Shown: positions 18,330-27,689 of the stretch, one piece after another
Layout of the letters: each line of letters begins with the position of its first letter
Position numbering within the stretch: position 1 is the stretch's first letter
Assembly (NCBI GenBank): GCA_902363675.1
Contig: CABJAV010000001.1
Coordinates: 62,001-126,000 of the forward strand
Direction of reading: 5' to 3'
DNA length: 64,000 bases
DNA from: Lachnospiraceae bacterium
GTDB lineage: Bacteria; Bacillota; Clostridia; Lachnospirales; Lachnospiraceae
The notes under the pieces: model-generated
The model's database searches: none
The model's input: the letters and a program-made list of their open reading frames with translations, nothing else
What the model was told of the DNA's origin: nothing
Program-made: the position numbers and the translations under genes

Positions 18330-19760
18330 ATGAGTGCAATTAATGATTTCCTATCCACAGTGGACAATCTGGTCTGGGGTGTACCGCTTATGGTGCTGAT
18401 CCTTGCAGGCGGTTTACTGCTGACGGTGCGTCTGGGGCTTTTACAGGTAAGAAAGCTTCCGCTGGCACTGAAGTGGATGATTAAGAATGAGGAAGAGGCA
18501 GAAGGAGCCAGGGGAGAGATTACCAGCTTCGCTGCGCTATGTACCGCGTTAAGCGCAACGATCGGTACCGGTAACATTGTCGGAGTGGCAACTGCCGTAG
18601 GTGCAGGTGGTCCGGGAGCGCTGTTCTGGATGATCGTAGCGGCTTTCTTTGGTATGGCAACCAAGTATTCCGAAGGTCTGCTTGCTGTGAAGTATCGTGT
18701 GGTAGCAGAGGACGGACACAGTCTTGGTGGTCCTTTCTATTATATTGAGCGTGGTATGGGTGCAAAATGGAAATGGCTTGCAAAGCTGTTCGCATTTTTC
18801 GGTGTGTGTGTAGGTTTATTCGGAATTGGAACATTCAGCCAGGTAAACGGCATTGCCAGTGCTGTCAATGGATTTTTTGATCCGAACAATCAGCACAGTG
18901 TAAAAATCCTTCCATTCCTTGGAGAATATTCATGGTCGGTTGTGATCGCATCCTTGATCCTTGCATTCTGTGTAGCTGCCGTACTGATCGGTGGTGTAAA
19001 GAGAATCGCAAGTGTCAGCCAGATCATTGTACCGTTTATGGCGATTATTTATGTGGTATTTGTTATTATTCTTGTTATCTGTAATATTACAGAAGTTCCG
19101 GCAGCAATCGTTACGATTGTAAAGGCTGCATTTAATCCAAGAGCAGTTACCGGTGGTGTGGTCGGAAGCATGATCGTTGCAATGCAAAAAGGTGTTGCCA
19201 GAGGTATCTTCTCAAACGAGGCAGGTCTTGGTAGTGCACCAATCGCAGCTGCAGCTGCACAGACAAAGGAGCCGGTTCGTCAGGGCCTTGTCAGCATGAC
19301 AGGAACATTTATTGATACGATTGTCATCTGTACACTTACCGGACTTTCCATTGTACTGACCGGTGCATGGCAGGTAGAAGGCTTAGAAGGTGTGCAGGTT
19401 ACAACTTATGCATTCCAGAATGGACTTCCATTCCCGGCAGAGGTATCTTCTTTTATTCTGATGCTGTGTCTGGTATTCTTCGCATTCACAACGATTCTCG
19501 GATGGGATTATTACAGTGAGCGTTGTCTGGAGTACTTAAGTGGTGGAAATATGAAGCACGTAAAAGTATATCGCTGGATTTACATCCTGGCTGTATTTAT
19601 CGGACCATATATGACTGTAAGTGCTGTATGGACGATTGCCGATATCTTCAATGGTCTGATGGCAATTCCAAACATGATCGCGTTGTTTGTGTTGAGTGGT
19701 GTTGTTGTAAAGGAGACAAAGGATTTCTTCCGGAGACATAATGAAGCAAAATACAAATAA
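18330..19760 (+). CDS. Alanine/glycine:cation symporter (AgcS family)
   Basis: A 476-residue membrane protein with about 10-11 helices. Signature segments of the sodium:alanine symporter family are present: ALSATIGTGNIVGVATA, GGPGALFWM, SNEAGLGSAPIAAAAA and FTTILGWDYYSERC. It imports alanine or glycine with Na+ (or H+). The glycine riboswitch upstream points to glycine as substrate or signal. The ribosome site is GAGAGG, 9-10 nt before the ATG. A good terminator follows, so it is monocistronic. Confidence 0.93.
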   Translation: MSAINDFLSTVDNLVWGVPLMVLILAGGLLLTVRLGLLQVRKLPLALKWMIKNEEEAEGARGEITSFAALCTALSATIGTGNIVGVATAVGAGGPGALFWMIVAAFFGMATKYSEGLLAVKYRVVAEDGHSLGGPFYYIERGMGAKWKWLAKLFAFFGVCVGLFGIGTFSQVNGIASAVNGFFDPNNQHSVKILPFLGEYSWSVVIASLILAFCVAAVLIGGVKRIASVSQIIVPFMAIIYVVFVIILVICNITEVPAAIVTIVKAAFNPRAVTGGVVGSMIVAMQKGVARGIFSNEAGLGSAPIAAAAAQTKEPVRQGLVSMTGTFIDTIVICTLTGLSIVLTGAWQVEGLEGVQVTTYAFQNGLPFPAEVSSFILMLCLVFFAFTTILGWDYYSERCLEYLSGGNMKHVKVYRWIYILAVFIGPYMTVSAVWTIADIFNGLMAIPNMIALFVLSGVVVKETKDFFRRHNEAKYK

Positions 19761-19787
19761 AATAAAAAGATAGTTACAGACGAAAAG

Positions 19788-19821
19788 AAGCTGTTGCATG
19801 ATTTCATGCAGCGGCTTTTTT
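19788..19821 (+). terminator. Rho-independent terminator after the symporter
   Basis: AAGCTGTTGCATG and CATGCAGCGGCTT pair with few mismatches around a short loop, followed by a run of T. Confidence 0.85.
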
Positions 19822-19948
19822 CATGTCAAAAGTTCTATAAGAGATTCTTTGATTACAAAAAATCCACATTATCTACAAAATCAGACAAAACTCACATACA
19901 AATTCTGCCATTCTAATACAGAAATCGAACCGACAGGAGGAACTACAA

Positions 19949-20731
19949 ATGCGAAAGTGGAGTGCATTATGCGTCATCGTATTTGCACTGATTCTTTTAT
20001 ATGGATGCAGAAACAGTGTGAAAAGCCAGCCACAGAAAACGGTGGATTTGCCGGAGCTGCGCATCGGATGTGATGAATATGAACCATACAATTACAGTGA
20101 TGAATATGGAAAAAGAATTGGAATTGACGCAGAGATCGCGACTGAGGCATGCAGACGGATGGGAATGAAACCGGTGTTTGTCTCAATCAAATGGGATGAA
20201 AAGGATGAATTACTTGAAGAAAAGCAAATTGATTGTGCATGGAACTGCTTTTCCATGAATGACCGCAAAGATGCGTATCAATGGGCAGGACCATACCTGA
20301 AGAGCCGGGAAATGGTGGTTGTTGCAAAGGACAGTTCCATCAAAAGCATCAAAGATCTGGAAGGAAAAATTGTCGGTGTGCAGACAAGCACACAGCCGGA
20401 AAAAATTTTTCTGGAAGAAGATGAAGAAGTACCGGATGTGAAATTTGTGTATTCGTTTCCGGACATGGAAGATACACTGATGGTATTACAGCAGGGGTAT
20501 GTGGATGCTGTGGCAGCTCATGAGAACACTTTGCTCCGGCGGATAAAGAATATCAAAGGAGAATATCGTTTGCTGGAGGAAAGCTTGCTGGAGACAGATA
20601 TTGGGGTTGCTTTTTCAAAGAAAGCGGATGCGGATCTGGTACAGAAGCTGGATTGGGTTCTCAGAGACATGAAAGAGGATGGAACGATTGCTTCCATAGA
20701 AGAGAAATATGATGTGGAAAATTGGAGATAA
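19949..20731 (+). CDS. Solute-binding lipoprotein (SBP family 3), likely signal receptor
   Basis: 260 residues. The signal peptide ends in the lipobox LLYGC with Cys20 as lipidation site. The rest is a periplasmic-binding-protein type 3 fold (LRIGCDEYEPYNY, GIDAEIATEA, DCAWNCFSMNDR, GKIVGVQTST, VDAVAAHENTL), as in amino-acid ABC receptors. No ABC permease or ATPase lies nearby. Instead a hybrid sensor kinase begins 3 nt after the stop, so this protein more likely presents a ligand to the kinase than to a transporter. CAGGAGG precedes the ATG. Confidence 0.88.
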   Translation: MRKWSALCVIVFALILLYGCRNSVKSQPQKTVDLPELRIGCDEYEPYNYSDEYGKRIGIDAEIATEACRRMGMKPVFVSIKWDEKDELLEEKQIDCAWNCFSMNDRKDAYQWAGPYLKSREMVVVAKDSSIKSIKDLEGKIVGVQTSTQPEKIFLEEDEEVPDVKFVYSFPDMEDTLMVLQQGYVDAVAAHENTLLRRIKNIKGEYRLLEESLLETDIGVAFSKKADADLVQKLDWVLRDMKEDGTIASIEEKYDVENWR

Positions 20732-20734
20732 GCG

Positions 20735-22882
20735 ATGAAAATTACGATAAAACTGATTTTACTGTTTCTTATTCCGGGATTTTTGCTTTTCCATGGAATG
20801 TATTATATACAGACAATGTCTAACTTGCACAATGCAAATAACGAGATTTCGGATATTATGCACTTTGTAGCAGAGCAATGTGCAAGATATGACAATCTGA
20901 TAGAGACAGATGAGGTACAGACACAGATTGATCTGGTAGAAAAAACAAATGAATTAAGCAGAAATCTGCAGCACCATACGGATGGGATTACGAGTGGATG
21001 CCTGAAGGAATATGTGGAGGAACAGCATCTGGCGGGAGCGATGATTCTGGATGAGAATCTGAAACCTGTATATCAGGCACAGATGGATCGTACTGGTTAT
21101 AAGTTTTGGAAAGAAGCAATCGAAAGCGAGAGTGTAAAAAATATTTGTCAGGCATCGAAAAAGGTGTTGGTGGATGGAAGGGATGTGGATGGAATTCCTT
21201 ATCATTATGTGGCTATGGCACGTCGGGACACCGGAGGAATCGTGTTTTGTTATGTGAGAGGATCTTCGCGTTCGGCTGGAGTGGATGAAATCCGCATGGA
21301 CAATTTGCTGACAGGATATAAAATTGATATGAATGGAACTGTGGCAATGACAGAGGGGGACCGGGTGATCAGTTCCAATGATGCGAACATGCAGGAAAAA
21401 AAGATTCAGGATTGTCCACAAATTGTGATGTTCAATAAAAAATGGAAACCGGGAAAGCTTATCAGCATAAAAAAGGACAAGAAAACATATTATGGCCGGC
21501 ATATTAAATGTAATCAGTATTATGTCTATGTTTTCTTTGAAGCCAAAGAAGTTTTTTCCGGAAGAAGGAATATAATGGCATATGTCATGAGCATCTATCT
21601 GTTTTTCTGGATTATTCTTGTGGTGATCCTGCAGCAGTCACAGCGCCGTAAAATGGAAGAACAGCAGAAAAAAGAAATGGAATATCAGGAAAAACTGTTT
21701 GCTTCCATGGAGGAGGCAAAGCGGGCAAATGTGGCGAAAACAGAATTCCTGCGTCGGATGAGCCATGACATCCGGACCCCGATCAATGGAATTCTAGGAC
21801 TGCTTGAAATCGGAGATCATTTTCCAGATGATATGGAAAAACAAAGCGAATGCCGGAAGAAAATCCGGGGAGCGTCCGGCTTTTTATTTAATCTGGTCAA
21901 TGATGTGTTAGATATGAGTAAGATGGAATCCGGAGAAATTATTATCGAGGAAGTTCCGTTCAGTCTTAAAAATATACTGGATGAAATCGTGGAACTGATC
22001 GAAGTACAGGCCATCGAACAGGGACTTCAATTTGATGCAAAACGTTCGGCAGATGCAGAGTGGAATCTGATCGGAAGTCCGGTGCATTTACATCAGATAC
22101 TGGTTAACATAGCGGGCAACGCAGTAAAGTATAGCCGAAAGAATGGTTATCTGCATCTGAGTTGCTATCAGATTTCAGCGGATGAGGATACGGCAATTTT
22201 CCGGTTTGTCTGTGAAGACAATGGCGTGGGCATGAGCAAAGAATTTCAGGAGCATATGTTTGAACCTTTTACGCAGGAAGAGGACAGTCCGCGAACCAAA
22301 CTGGGAGGAACGGGACTGGGGCTTTCCATTGTAAAAAAGCTGCTTGAAAAGATGGATGGAACCATTGAAGTTGCCAGTGAGCGGGGCAAGGGAAGTAAGT
22401 TTATGGTGACAATTCCATTTCAGATTGACCGGCTTGCAAAAGAAAAAGAGACAAAGGAAAATGTGCAAAAAGATTTGCGGCCATTGCAGGATATGTGTAT
22501 ACTTCTTGTGGAAGACAATGAATTAAATATGGAAATCGCAGAGTTTATTTTGGAGGATAAAGGAGCCTCGATCATAAAGGCATGGAACGGAAAAGAAGCG
22601 GTGGATATTTTTGAAGCATCCGAACCGGAGTCCATCGATGTGATTCTTATGGATATTATGATGCCGGTAATGGATGGACTGACTGCAACACAGACCATTC
22701 GAAAACTTGAAAGGAAGGATGCGGCGACGGTGCCGATTCTTGCCATGACAGCGAATGCATTTGCCGATGATGCCAAGAGGAGCCGGCAGGCGGGAATGAA
22801 TGAGCACCTTTCAAAACCGTTGGATATCGGCAAGGTAATCGAAGCGATTGAAATAGGGCTATCGCAATCCCACTGGCTTTAG
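20735..22882 (+). CDS. Membrane hybrid histidine kinase with receiver domain
   Basis: 715 residues. TM1 (about 5-25) and TM2 (about 280-302) enclose about 250 extracytoplasmic residues. Then come a HisKA domain (SHDIRTPING, His344), an HATPase_c domain (NIAGNAVKY, DNGVGM, GTGLGLSI) and a C-terminal receiver with phospho-acceptor Asp640 in MDIMMPVMDG. No DNA-binding output domain is attached. It probably senses the binding protein encoded immediately upstream and passes phosphate to an unidentified partner. bceR begins 32 nt downstream and could be co-transcribed. Confidence 0.92.
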   Translation: MKITIKLILLFLIPGFLLFHGMYYIQTMSNLHNANNEISDIMHFVAEQCARYDNLIETDEVQTQIDLVEKTNELSRNLQHHTDGITSGCLKEYVEEQHLAGAMILDENLKPVYQAQMDRTGYKFWKEAIESESVKNICQASKKVLVDGRDVDGIPYHYVAMARRDTGGIVFCYVRGSSRSAGVDEIRMDNLLTGYKIDMNGTVAMTEGDRVISSNDANMQEKKIQDCPQIVMFNKKWKPGKLISIKKDKKTYYGRHIKCNQYYVYVFFEAKEVFSGRRNIMAYVMSIYLFFWIILVVILQQSQRRKMEEQQKKEMEYQEKLFASMEEAKRANVAKTEFLRRMSHDIRTPINGILGLLEIGDHFPDDMEKQSECRKKIRGASGFLFNLVNDVLDMSKMESGEIIIEEVPFSLKNILDEIVELIEVQAIEQGLQFDAKRSADAEWNLIGSPVHLHQILVNIAGNAVKYSRKNGYLHLSCYQISADEDTAIFRFVCEDNGVGMSKEFQEHMFEPFTQEEDSPRTKLGGTGLGLSIVKKLLEKMDGTIEVASERGKGSKFMVTIPFQIDRLAKEKETKENVQKDLRPLQDMCILLVEDNELNMEIAEFILEDKGASIIKAWNGKEAVDIFEASEPESIDVILMDIMMPVMDGLTATQTIRKLERKDAATVPILAMTANAFADDAKRSRQAGMNEHLSKPLDIGKVIEAIEIGLSQSHWL

Positions 22883-22914
22883 ACAATGGGTAGTTCACAA
22901 GTACAGGAGATAGT

Positions 22915-23586
22915 ATGTATCGTATTTTTATAGTGGAAGATGATGAGACAATTGCAAAAATGGTGGCAAAGCATTTGGAAAAATGGGATTATGAAGTCTG
23001 GACAGTAAAAGATTTTTCCAATGTGATGACGGAGTTTGTGGACTTTGATCCGCAACTGATTCTGATGGACATCCGTTTGCCGTTTTTTAATGGATATCAC
23101 TGGTGCACGGAAATTCGCAATGTTTCCAAGGTGCCGATCATCTTTTTGTCATCAGTGGCAGACAACATGAATATCGTTATGGCTGTGAGTATGGGGGCGG
23201 ATGATTTTATAGCCAAACCGTTTGATCTGGAAGTTTTGACGGTAAAGATTCAGGCGCTGCTTCGCAGAAGCTATGATTTTGCAGGAAGCAGCAGTGTGAT
23301 CGAACACAAAGGAGTCATGTTTCAGGTAAATGATGGAACGATCACTTACAATGGGGTGAAACTGGAACTTACGAAAAATGAGAGCAAAATTATGCAGACG
23401 CTACTTGTAAATAAAGAGGAAATTGTGACAAGAGATACCCTTATGACGAAACTCTGGGAGAGTGATTCCTATGTGGATGAAAATACGTTATCAGTCAATG
23501 TGAACCGTCTGCGCAAAAAGCTTGCAGAAATCGGACTGGAAAACTTTATTATTACAAAGAAAGGTATCGGGTATCGTATCGGATGA
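22915..23586 (+). CDS. bceR: BceR-type response regulator (OmpR family)
   Basis: 223 residues: a receiver domain (VEDDETIAK, phospho-acceptor Asp in LMDIRLPFFNG, Lys in AKPFD) and an OmpR winged helix (LTKNESKIMQTLL, NRLRKKL, TKKGIGYRI). It matches BceR/BraR regulators of cell-wall-active peptide resistance by order with bceS-bceA-bceB. Its likely box, TTACA-N4-TGTAA, is found before bceA. It overlaps bceS by 4 nt. Confidence 0.88.
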   Translation: MYRIFIVEDDETIAKMVAKHLEKWDYEVWTVKDFSNVMTEFVDFDPQLILMDIRLPFFNGYHWCTEIRNVSKVPIIFLSSVADNMNIVMAVSMGADDFIAKPFDLEVLTVKIQALLRRSYDFAGSSSVIEHKGVMFQVNDGTITYNGVKLELTKNESKIMQTLLVNKEEIVTRDTLMTKLWESDSYVDENTLSVNVNRLRKKLAEIGLENFIITKKGIGYRIG

Positions 23587-24680
23587 GTTGTCTCAATAAA
23601 TTTGTAAAAAGAAATTTTCTGTGGATTCTGCTTGCGCTGCTTTTGGCAGGAAGCCATCTGTTATATCTGTATCTTTTACCAGCATCTGTGGAGGATATTG
23701 GTTATGCGGCACTGCTGGATGCGTGTCTTTTGGGATTGTTTTTCTTTCTTGCATGGATGGGATACATCCGAAGAGTAAAGAAGTTTCAGAAGCTTCTTGC
23801 ATTGCCGATACCGGATCAGATTAAAGTTCCGGAACCGGTGGATGATATTGAACAGTTATATGGGCAGATACTGGAAAATGTTGCGATACAGCAGCGACTG
23901 CTGGAGGATCAGACACAGTTACAGCAGACAGAGATGTATGATTATTATGCCCGCTGGGTGCATCAGATCAAGACACCGATTGCAGCCTTACAGCTGCTTC
24001 TGGAAACGCAGAAAAAAGACGTCGCAAAGGATGCAGAAACGATTCTGGAAAAAGCGGGAAAAGAAAATGCGGTGCTTGAAAATCTTCTGGAGCAGCAGTA
24101 TACACAGAATATGGAACAGTTTTCCGATATGGAAGAAGAATTGTTTTGCATTGAGCAGTATGTGGGGATGGCATTGCAGTATCAGAGGGTAAAAAGTGAA
24201 AGCAAGGATTATGTATTCACACAGGTTTCGGTGGACAAAATGGTGCGCACGGTCATCCGTAAATTTGCAAAGCTGATGATTCGAAAGAAAATCCCCATGC
24301 AGTATGAGGGCTGCAGACAGCAGGTCATTACGGATGAAAAATGGTGTGCATTTGTATTGGAGCAGGTTCTTTCCAATGCAATTAAATATACGAAGCATGG
24401 AACAATCCGGATTCGAATAGAACAGGAACCAAATTGGCTGTATATTGTGATTGAAGATCAGGGAATCGGAATCCGAAAGGAAGACATTCCGCGTGTATTT
24501 GAAAAGGGATACAGCGGATACAATGGGCATGAAGATAAACGGTCCACCGGCATCGGATTGTATTTGAGCAGACAGATTTTAGAAAAACTGGGACATACGA
24601 TTCGAATTGAATCGGAAGTGGGAAAAGGCACTGCAGTGTGGATTGGATTTTCCATGAAACAAATTAATGTGCAGGATTAA
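23583..24680 (+). CDS. bceS: BceS-type intramembrane-sensing histidine kinase
   Basis: 365 residues with two closely spaced N-terminal helices (about 10-60) and almost no extracellular loop, the mark of kinases that sense through a BceAB-type transporter. The phospho-acceptor is His127 in WVHQIKTPIAALQ, and the ATPase domain has EQVLSNAIKY, IEDQGIGI and STGIGLYLS. The start ATGA overlaps the bceR stop. The inverted repeat just after the stop may end this transcript as well as bind BceR. Confidence 0.9.
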   Translation: MSCLNKFVKRNFLWILLALLLAGSHLLYLYLLPASVEDIGYAALLDACLLGLFFFLAWMGYIRRVKKFQKLLALPIPDQIKVPEPVDDIEQLYGQILENVAIQQRLLEDQTQLQQTEMYDYYARWVHQIKTPIAALQLLLETQKKDVAKDAETILEKAGKENAVLENLLEQQYTQNMEQFSDMEEELFCIEQYVGMALQYQRVKSESKDYVFTQVSVDKMVRTVIRKFAKLMIRKKIPMQYEGCRQQVITDEKWCAFVLEQVLSNAIKYTKHGTIRIRIEQEPNWLYIVIEDQGIGIRKEDIPRVFEKGYSGYNGHEDKRSTGIGLYLSRQILEKLGHTIRIESEVGKGTAVWIGFSMKQINVQD

Positions 24681-24683
24681 CAG

Positions 24684-24715
24684 GCGTATCTTACAGAAAT
24701 GTAAGGTACGCTTTT
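24684..24715. promoter_or_regulatory. BceR-type binding box and possible terminator
   Basis: GCGTATCTTACA, GAAA, TGTAAGGTACGC form 12-bp arms with one mismatch. The core TTACA-N4-TGTAA agrees with the TNACA-N4-TGTAA consensus recalled for BceR-like regulators. With a GAAA loop and TTTT after it, it may also end the bceS transcript. A further TGTAAG half-site lies at 24720-24725. Confidence 0.65.
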
Positions 24716-24754
24716 AAAATGTAAGATAAATCGATGGTTGGAAGGAAACTCATT

Positions 24755-24763
24755 TGTTATACT
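24755..24763 (+). promoter_or_regulatory. Extended -10 promoter of bceAB
   Basis: TG-T-TATACT is an extended -10 element; the -35 region is poor (TGGTTG at 17 bp), as expected for an activator-dependent promoter. The regulator box lies about 50 bp upstream of the -10. Confidence 0.5.
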
Positions 24764-24810
24764 TACAGCATAAAGAACTGGCGCCACAAAAAATAAAGGA
24801 GTATATCAAA

Positions 24811-25578
24811 ATGGCAATTTTAGAAGTAAGTAATCTAAAAAAAATATATACCACACGATTTGGTGGAAATCAGGTACAGGCTTTGTCAAGAATCAGTTTT
24901 TCTGTGGAAGAGGGCGAGTATGTTGCTATCATGGGTGAATCCGGTTCCGGTAAAACCACACTGTTAAATATTCTTGCAGCGCTGGATAAACCAACGGCGG
25001 GAACCGTTGTATTAAATGGAAAAAATTTAGCGGCAGTCCGGGAAAAAGAAATGTCTGCGTTTCGAAGAGAACATCTTGGATTTGTATTTCAGGACTTCAA
25101 TCTGCTGGACAATTTTTCACTAAAAGATAATATTTTTCTTCCGCTTGTTCTCTCCGGCGTGGACTATCCGCAGATGGAACAGCGCCTTGCACCGATTGCA
25201 AAGAAACTGGGGATCACAAGTCTGTTGAATAAATATCCGTATGAAGTGTCCGGCGGACAAAAGCAGAGAACAGCGGTAGCACGCGCTCTGATCACACAGC
25301 CGGAACTGATTCTTGCGGATGAACCGACCGGTGCCCTGGATTCCAAAGCATCGGACAGCATGCTTACGCTTTTCAACCAGATTAATGAAGAAGGACAGAC
25401 CATTCTTATGGTAACCCATAGTACGAAAGCAGCAAGCCACGCGAACCGTGTTTTATTTATTAAGGATGGAGAAGTGTTTCATCAGTTGTATCGGGGAAAC
25501 ATGTCAAATGAACAACTGTATGCAAAGATTTCCGATACTCTGACAGTGTTGACGACAGGTGGTGAGCAGCATGAATAA
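24811..25578 (+). CDS. bceA: Bce-type ABC transporter, ATP-binding protein
   Basis: 255 residues from ATG 24811, which has AAAGGAG about 9 nt upstream; the longer frame has no ribosome site. Walker A GESGSGKTT, Q-loop FVFQDFNLLD, signature VSGGQKQRTA and Walker B LILADEPTGALDS are all intact. It drives BceB, which removes or senses peptide antibiotics such as bacitracin at lipid II-cycle intermediates. The actual inducer is unknown here. It overlaps bceB by 8 nt. Confidence 0.92.
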   Translation: MAILEVSNLKKIYTTRFGGNQVQALSRISFSVEEGEYVAIMGESGSGKTTLLNILAALDKPTAGTVVLNGKNLAAVREKEMSAFRREHLGFVFQDFNLLDNFSLKDNIFLPLVLSGVDYPQMEQRLAPIAKKLGITSLLNKYPYEVSGGQKQRTAVARALITQPELILADEPTGALDSKASDSMLTLFNQINEEGQTILMVTHSTKAASHANRVLFIKDGEVFHQLYRGNMSNEQLYAKISDTLTVLTTGGEQHE

Positions 25579-27586
25579 AATTTACGTGAGACTGGCAAAG
25601 ACCAATATGCGCAATAACCGGCAACTGTATGTTCCCTATATTTTGTCAGGACTTATTACGGTAGCAATGTTTTACCTGATGACATTTCTGAGTGGAAATG
25701 AAGGCCTTGCACATGCCAGGGGCGCTGAAATGATTGGACGGATTTTATCCTTTGGAGTTGGTATTATCGGAATTTTTTCTTATATTTTTATTTTTTATAC
25801 CAACAGTTTTATCAGCAAACGAAGAAAAAAAGAAATTGGTATCTACAATATTTTGGGTATGGAAAAACGGCATATTGGCAAGGTGCTTGCGATAGAGACG
25901 CTGTATACTTCGGTTTTGGCAATTGGTGGAGGAATTATTGGAGGAATTATTTTCTCAAAACTGATGCTGATGTTTTTATATCGGATTCTGGATATTACAA
26001 CAAGTGTAAGTTTTGAAATTTCCTGGCAGGGAATAGAGTACACGATTGTACTTTTTGGAATTCTGTATTTCCTTACATTTCTTTATAATTATATGCAGAT
26101 GAAACTTGCAAATCCGATGGAACTTCTTCGTGGCGGAAATGTGGGAGAAAAGGAGCCAAAGACCAAAGTATTGATGACACTTGCAGGAATGGTGTGTCTT
26201 GGAATCGGCTATTATATTGCATTTACTACAGAAAATCCGTTAAAAGTACTGACACTGTTTTTCCTTGCAGTTGTCCTTGTAATCATAGGCACGTATTTTC
26301 TGTTTATTGCAGGAAGTATTGCATTGCTCAAACTTATGCGTAAAAACAAGAAATTTTATTATAACAAAAAGCATTTTACAGCGGTATCCGGAATGCTTTA
26401 CCGTATGAAACAGAATGCAGCGGGACTCGCAAGCATCTGTATTTTGTCAACTATGGTTCTGGTTGTGATTTCTATGACGGTGAGTATGTTTGCCGGAATC
26501 GGTGATGAACTGCTATCACGGTATCCAAATGAAATAAATGTATATTCCTATGAAAAAACATTGGATGACAATGAACTGAAAAATCAGGAAGAAATCGCAG
26601 CTTTCATTGAAAAATCAGGAAGAAAAATTGAAAAGAAGGTTGGATACAGTTATCTGTCCATGCTTATGCAGATGCAGGGAGATAAGCTGGAATTACCGTC
26701 AGATACTTCAGCAGACAAATATACGGTAAACATGGTTACCCGTGAGAATTTTCTGGCAATGCAAAAAGTATTGGGGAAAAAGGATGTGCCGGAAGTTGCG
26801 GAACATACCGTGGCCATCTATGGTTCCAAATGGAATGGAGGAAAGACAGTTACTATTTTAGGGGAAAAATACAAGGTGGCAAAAACACATGTGCACGAGC
26901 TTCGGGATGCTTATACCAATTCCGAAGTGCAGGGGGCATATTACATCATTGTGGACAGTGAAAAAACGGTAGAAGAATTGTTCGAAAAGCAAAAGAAACT
27001 GCTGGGTGATCATGCGTACAGTTTTTGCAGAGTCAGTGGATATGAGATTGACGGAACAAAGGCGCAGAAGGTCGCATGTGAAGAAAAACTCGGTAAACTG
27101 ATAGAAAAGCAGAATGAAAACCGCAGCAATCTGGAAAACCGGTATGTGGAAGGGCGCCTGTCACACGAACAGAATTTTTATACCATATATGGGGGCTTGT
27201 TTTTCCTCGGTATTTTCCTTGGTTCCATGTTCCTTATGGTGACAGTTATGATTATCTTTTATAAACAGATTTCGGAAGGATATGACGACCGGCAGCGATA
27301 TGAAATCATGGAGAAAGTAGGAATGAGCAACCAGGAAGTAAAAGTGTCTATTCAGTCACAGGTGCGCATTGTATTCTTCCTGCCGCTTGTGATGGCAGCC
27401 ATTCATGTGACGGCAGCATTTCCGATGATCCGCAGACTGCTGGTACTTTTGAATCTGTCAAACACAGGATTGTTTGTAAAATGTCTGGTGATTACATTGC
27501 TTGTTTTTATGCTGATCTATTATCTGGTTTTCCGTCTTACGTCGCGTGCTTATTACCGCATTGTCGGAAATCAGGTGAATAAGTAA
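25571..27586 (+). CDS. bceB: Bce-type ABC transporter, permease
   Basis: About 671 residues from ATG 25571. It shows the BceB layout: one helix, pairs of helices forming FtsX-like domains (FISKRRKKEIGIYNILGME is the first motif), about 200 extracytoplasmic residues (about 315-535) that act as the sensing domain, and a last helix trio near the C-terminus. It works with BceA and signals to BceS. The stop is followed within 20 nt by a strong new promoter for the next unit. Confidence 0.9.
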   Translation: MNKIYVRLAKTNMRNNRQLYVPYILSGLITVAMFYLMTFLSGNEGLAHARGAEMIGRILSFGVGIIGIFSYIFIFYTNSFISKRRKKEIGIYNILGMEKRHIGKVLAIETLYTSVLAIGGGIIGGIIFSKLMLMFLYRILDITTSVSFEISWQGIEYTIVLFGILYFLTFLYNYMQMKLANPMELLRGGNVGEKEPKTKVLMTLAGMVCLGIGYYIAFTTENPLKVLTLFFLAVVLVIIGTYFLFIAGSIALLKLMRKNKKFYYNKKHFTAVSGMLYRMKQNAAGLASICILSTMVLVVISMTVSMFAGIGDELLSRYPNEINVYSYEKTLDDNELKNQEEIAAFIEKSGRKIEKKVGYSYLSMLMQMQGDKLELPSDTSADKYTVNMVTRENFLAMQKVLGKKDVPEVAEHTVAIYGSKWNGGKTVTILGEKYKVAKTHVHELRDAYTNSEVQGAYYIIVDSEKTVEELFEKQKKLLGDHAYSFCRVSGYEIDGTKAQKVACEEKLGKLIEKQNENRSNLENRYVEGRLSHEQNFYTIYGGLFFLGIFLGSMFLMVTVMIIFYKQISEGYDDRQRYEIMEKVGMSNQEVKVSIQSQVRIVFFLPLVMAAIHVTAAFPMIRRLLVLLNLSNTGLFVKCLVITLLVFMLIYYLVFRLTSRAYYRIVGNQVNK

Positions 27587-27605
27587 TTTTATAGTTCAAA
27601 AGTAC

Positions 27606-27635
27606 TTGACATTTGCTAAATACCCCCTATATAAT
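27606..27635 (+). promoter_or_regulatory. Strong sigma-A promoter of the split small gene
   Basis: TTGACA (27606-27611) and TATAAT (27630-27635) are both perfect and 18 bp apart. The leader to ATG 27690 is about 50 nt. It also presumably serves the MYG1-like gene. Confidence 0.82.
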
Positions 27636-27689
27636 AGGTGCCAATTGAGAAGTATATATGTTGAATGTGAGATACATGGAGATTTTATT

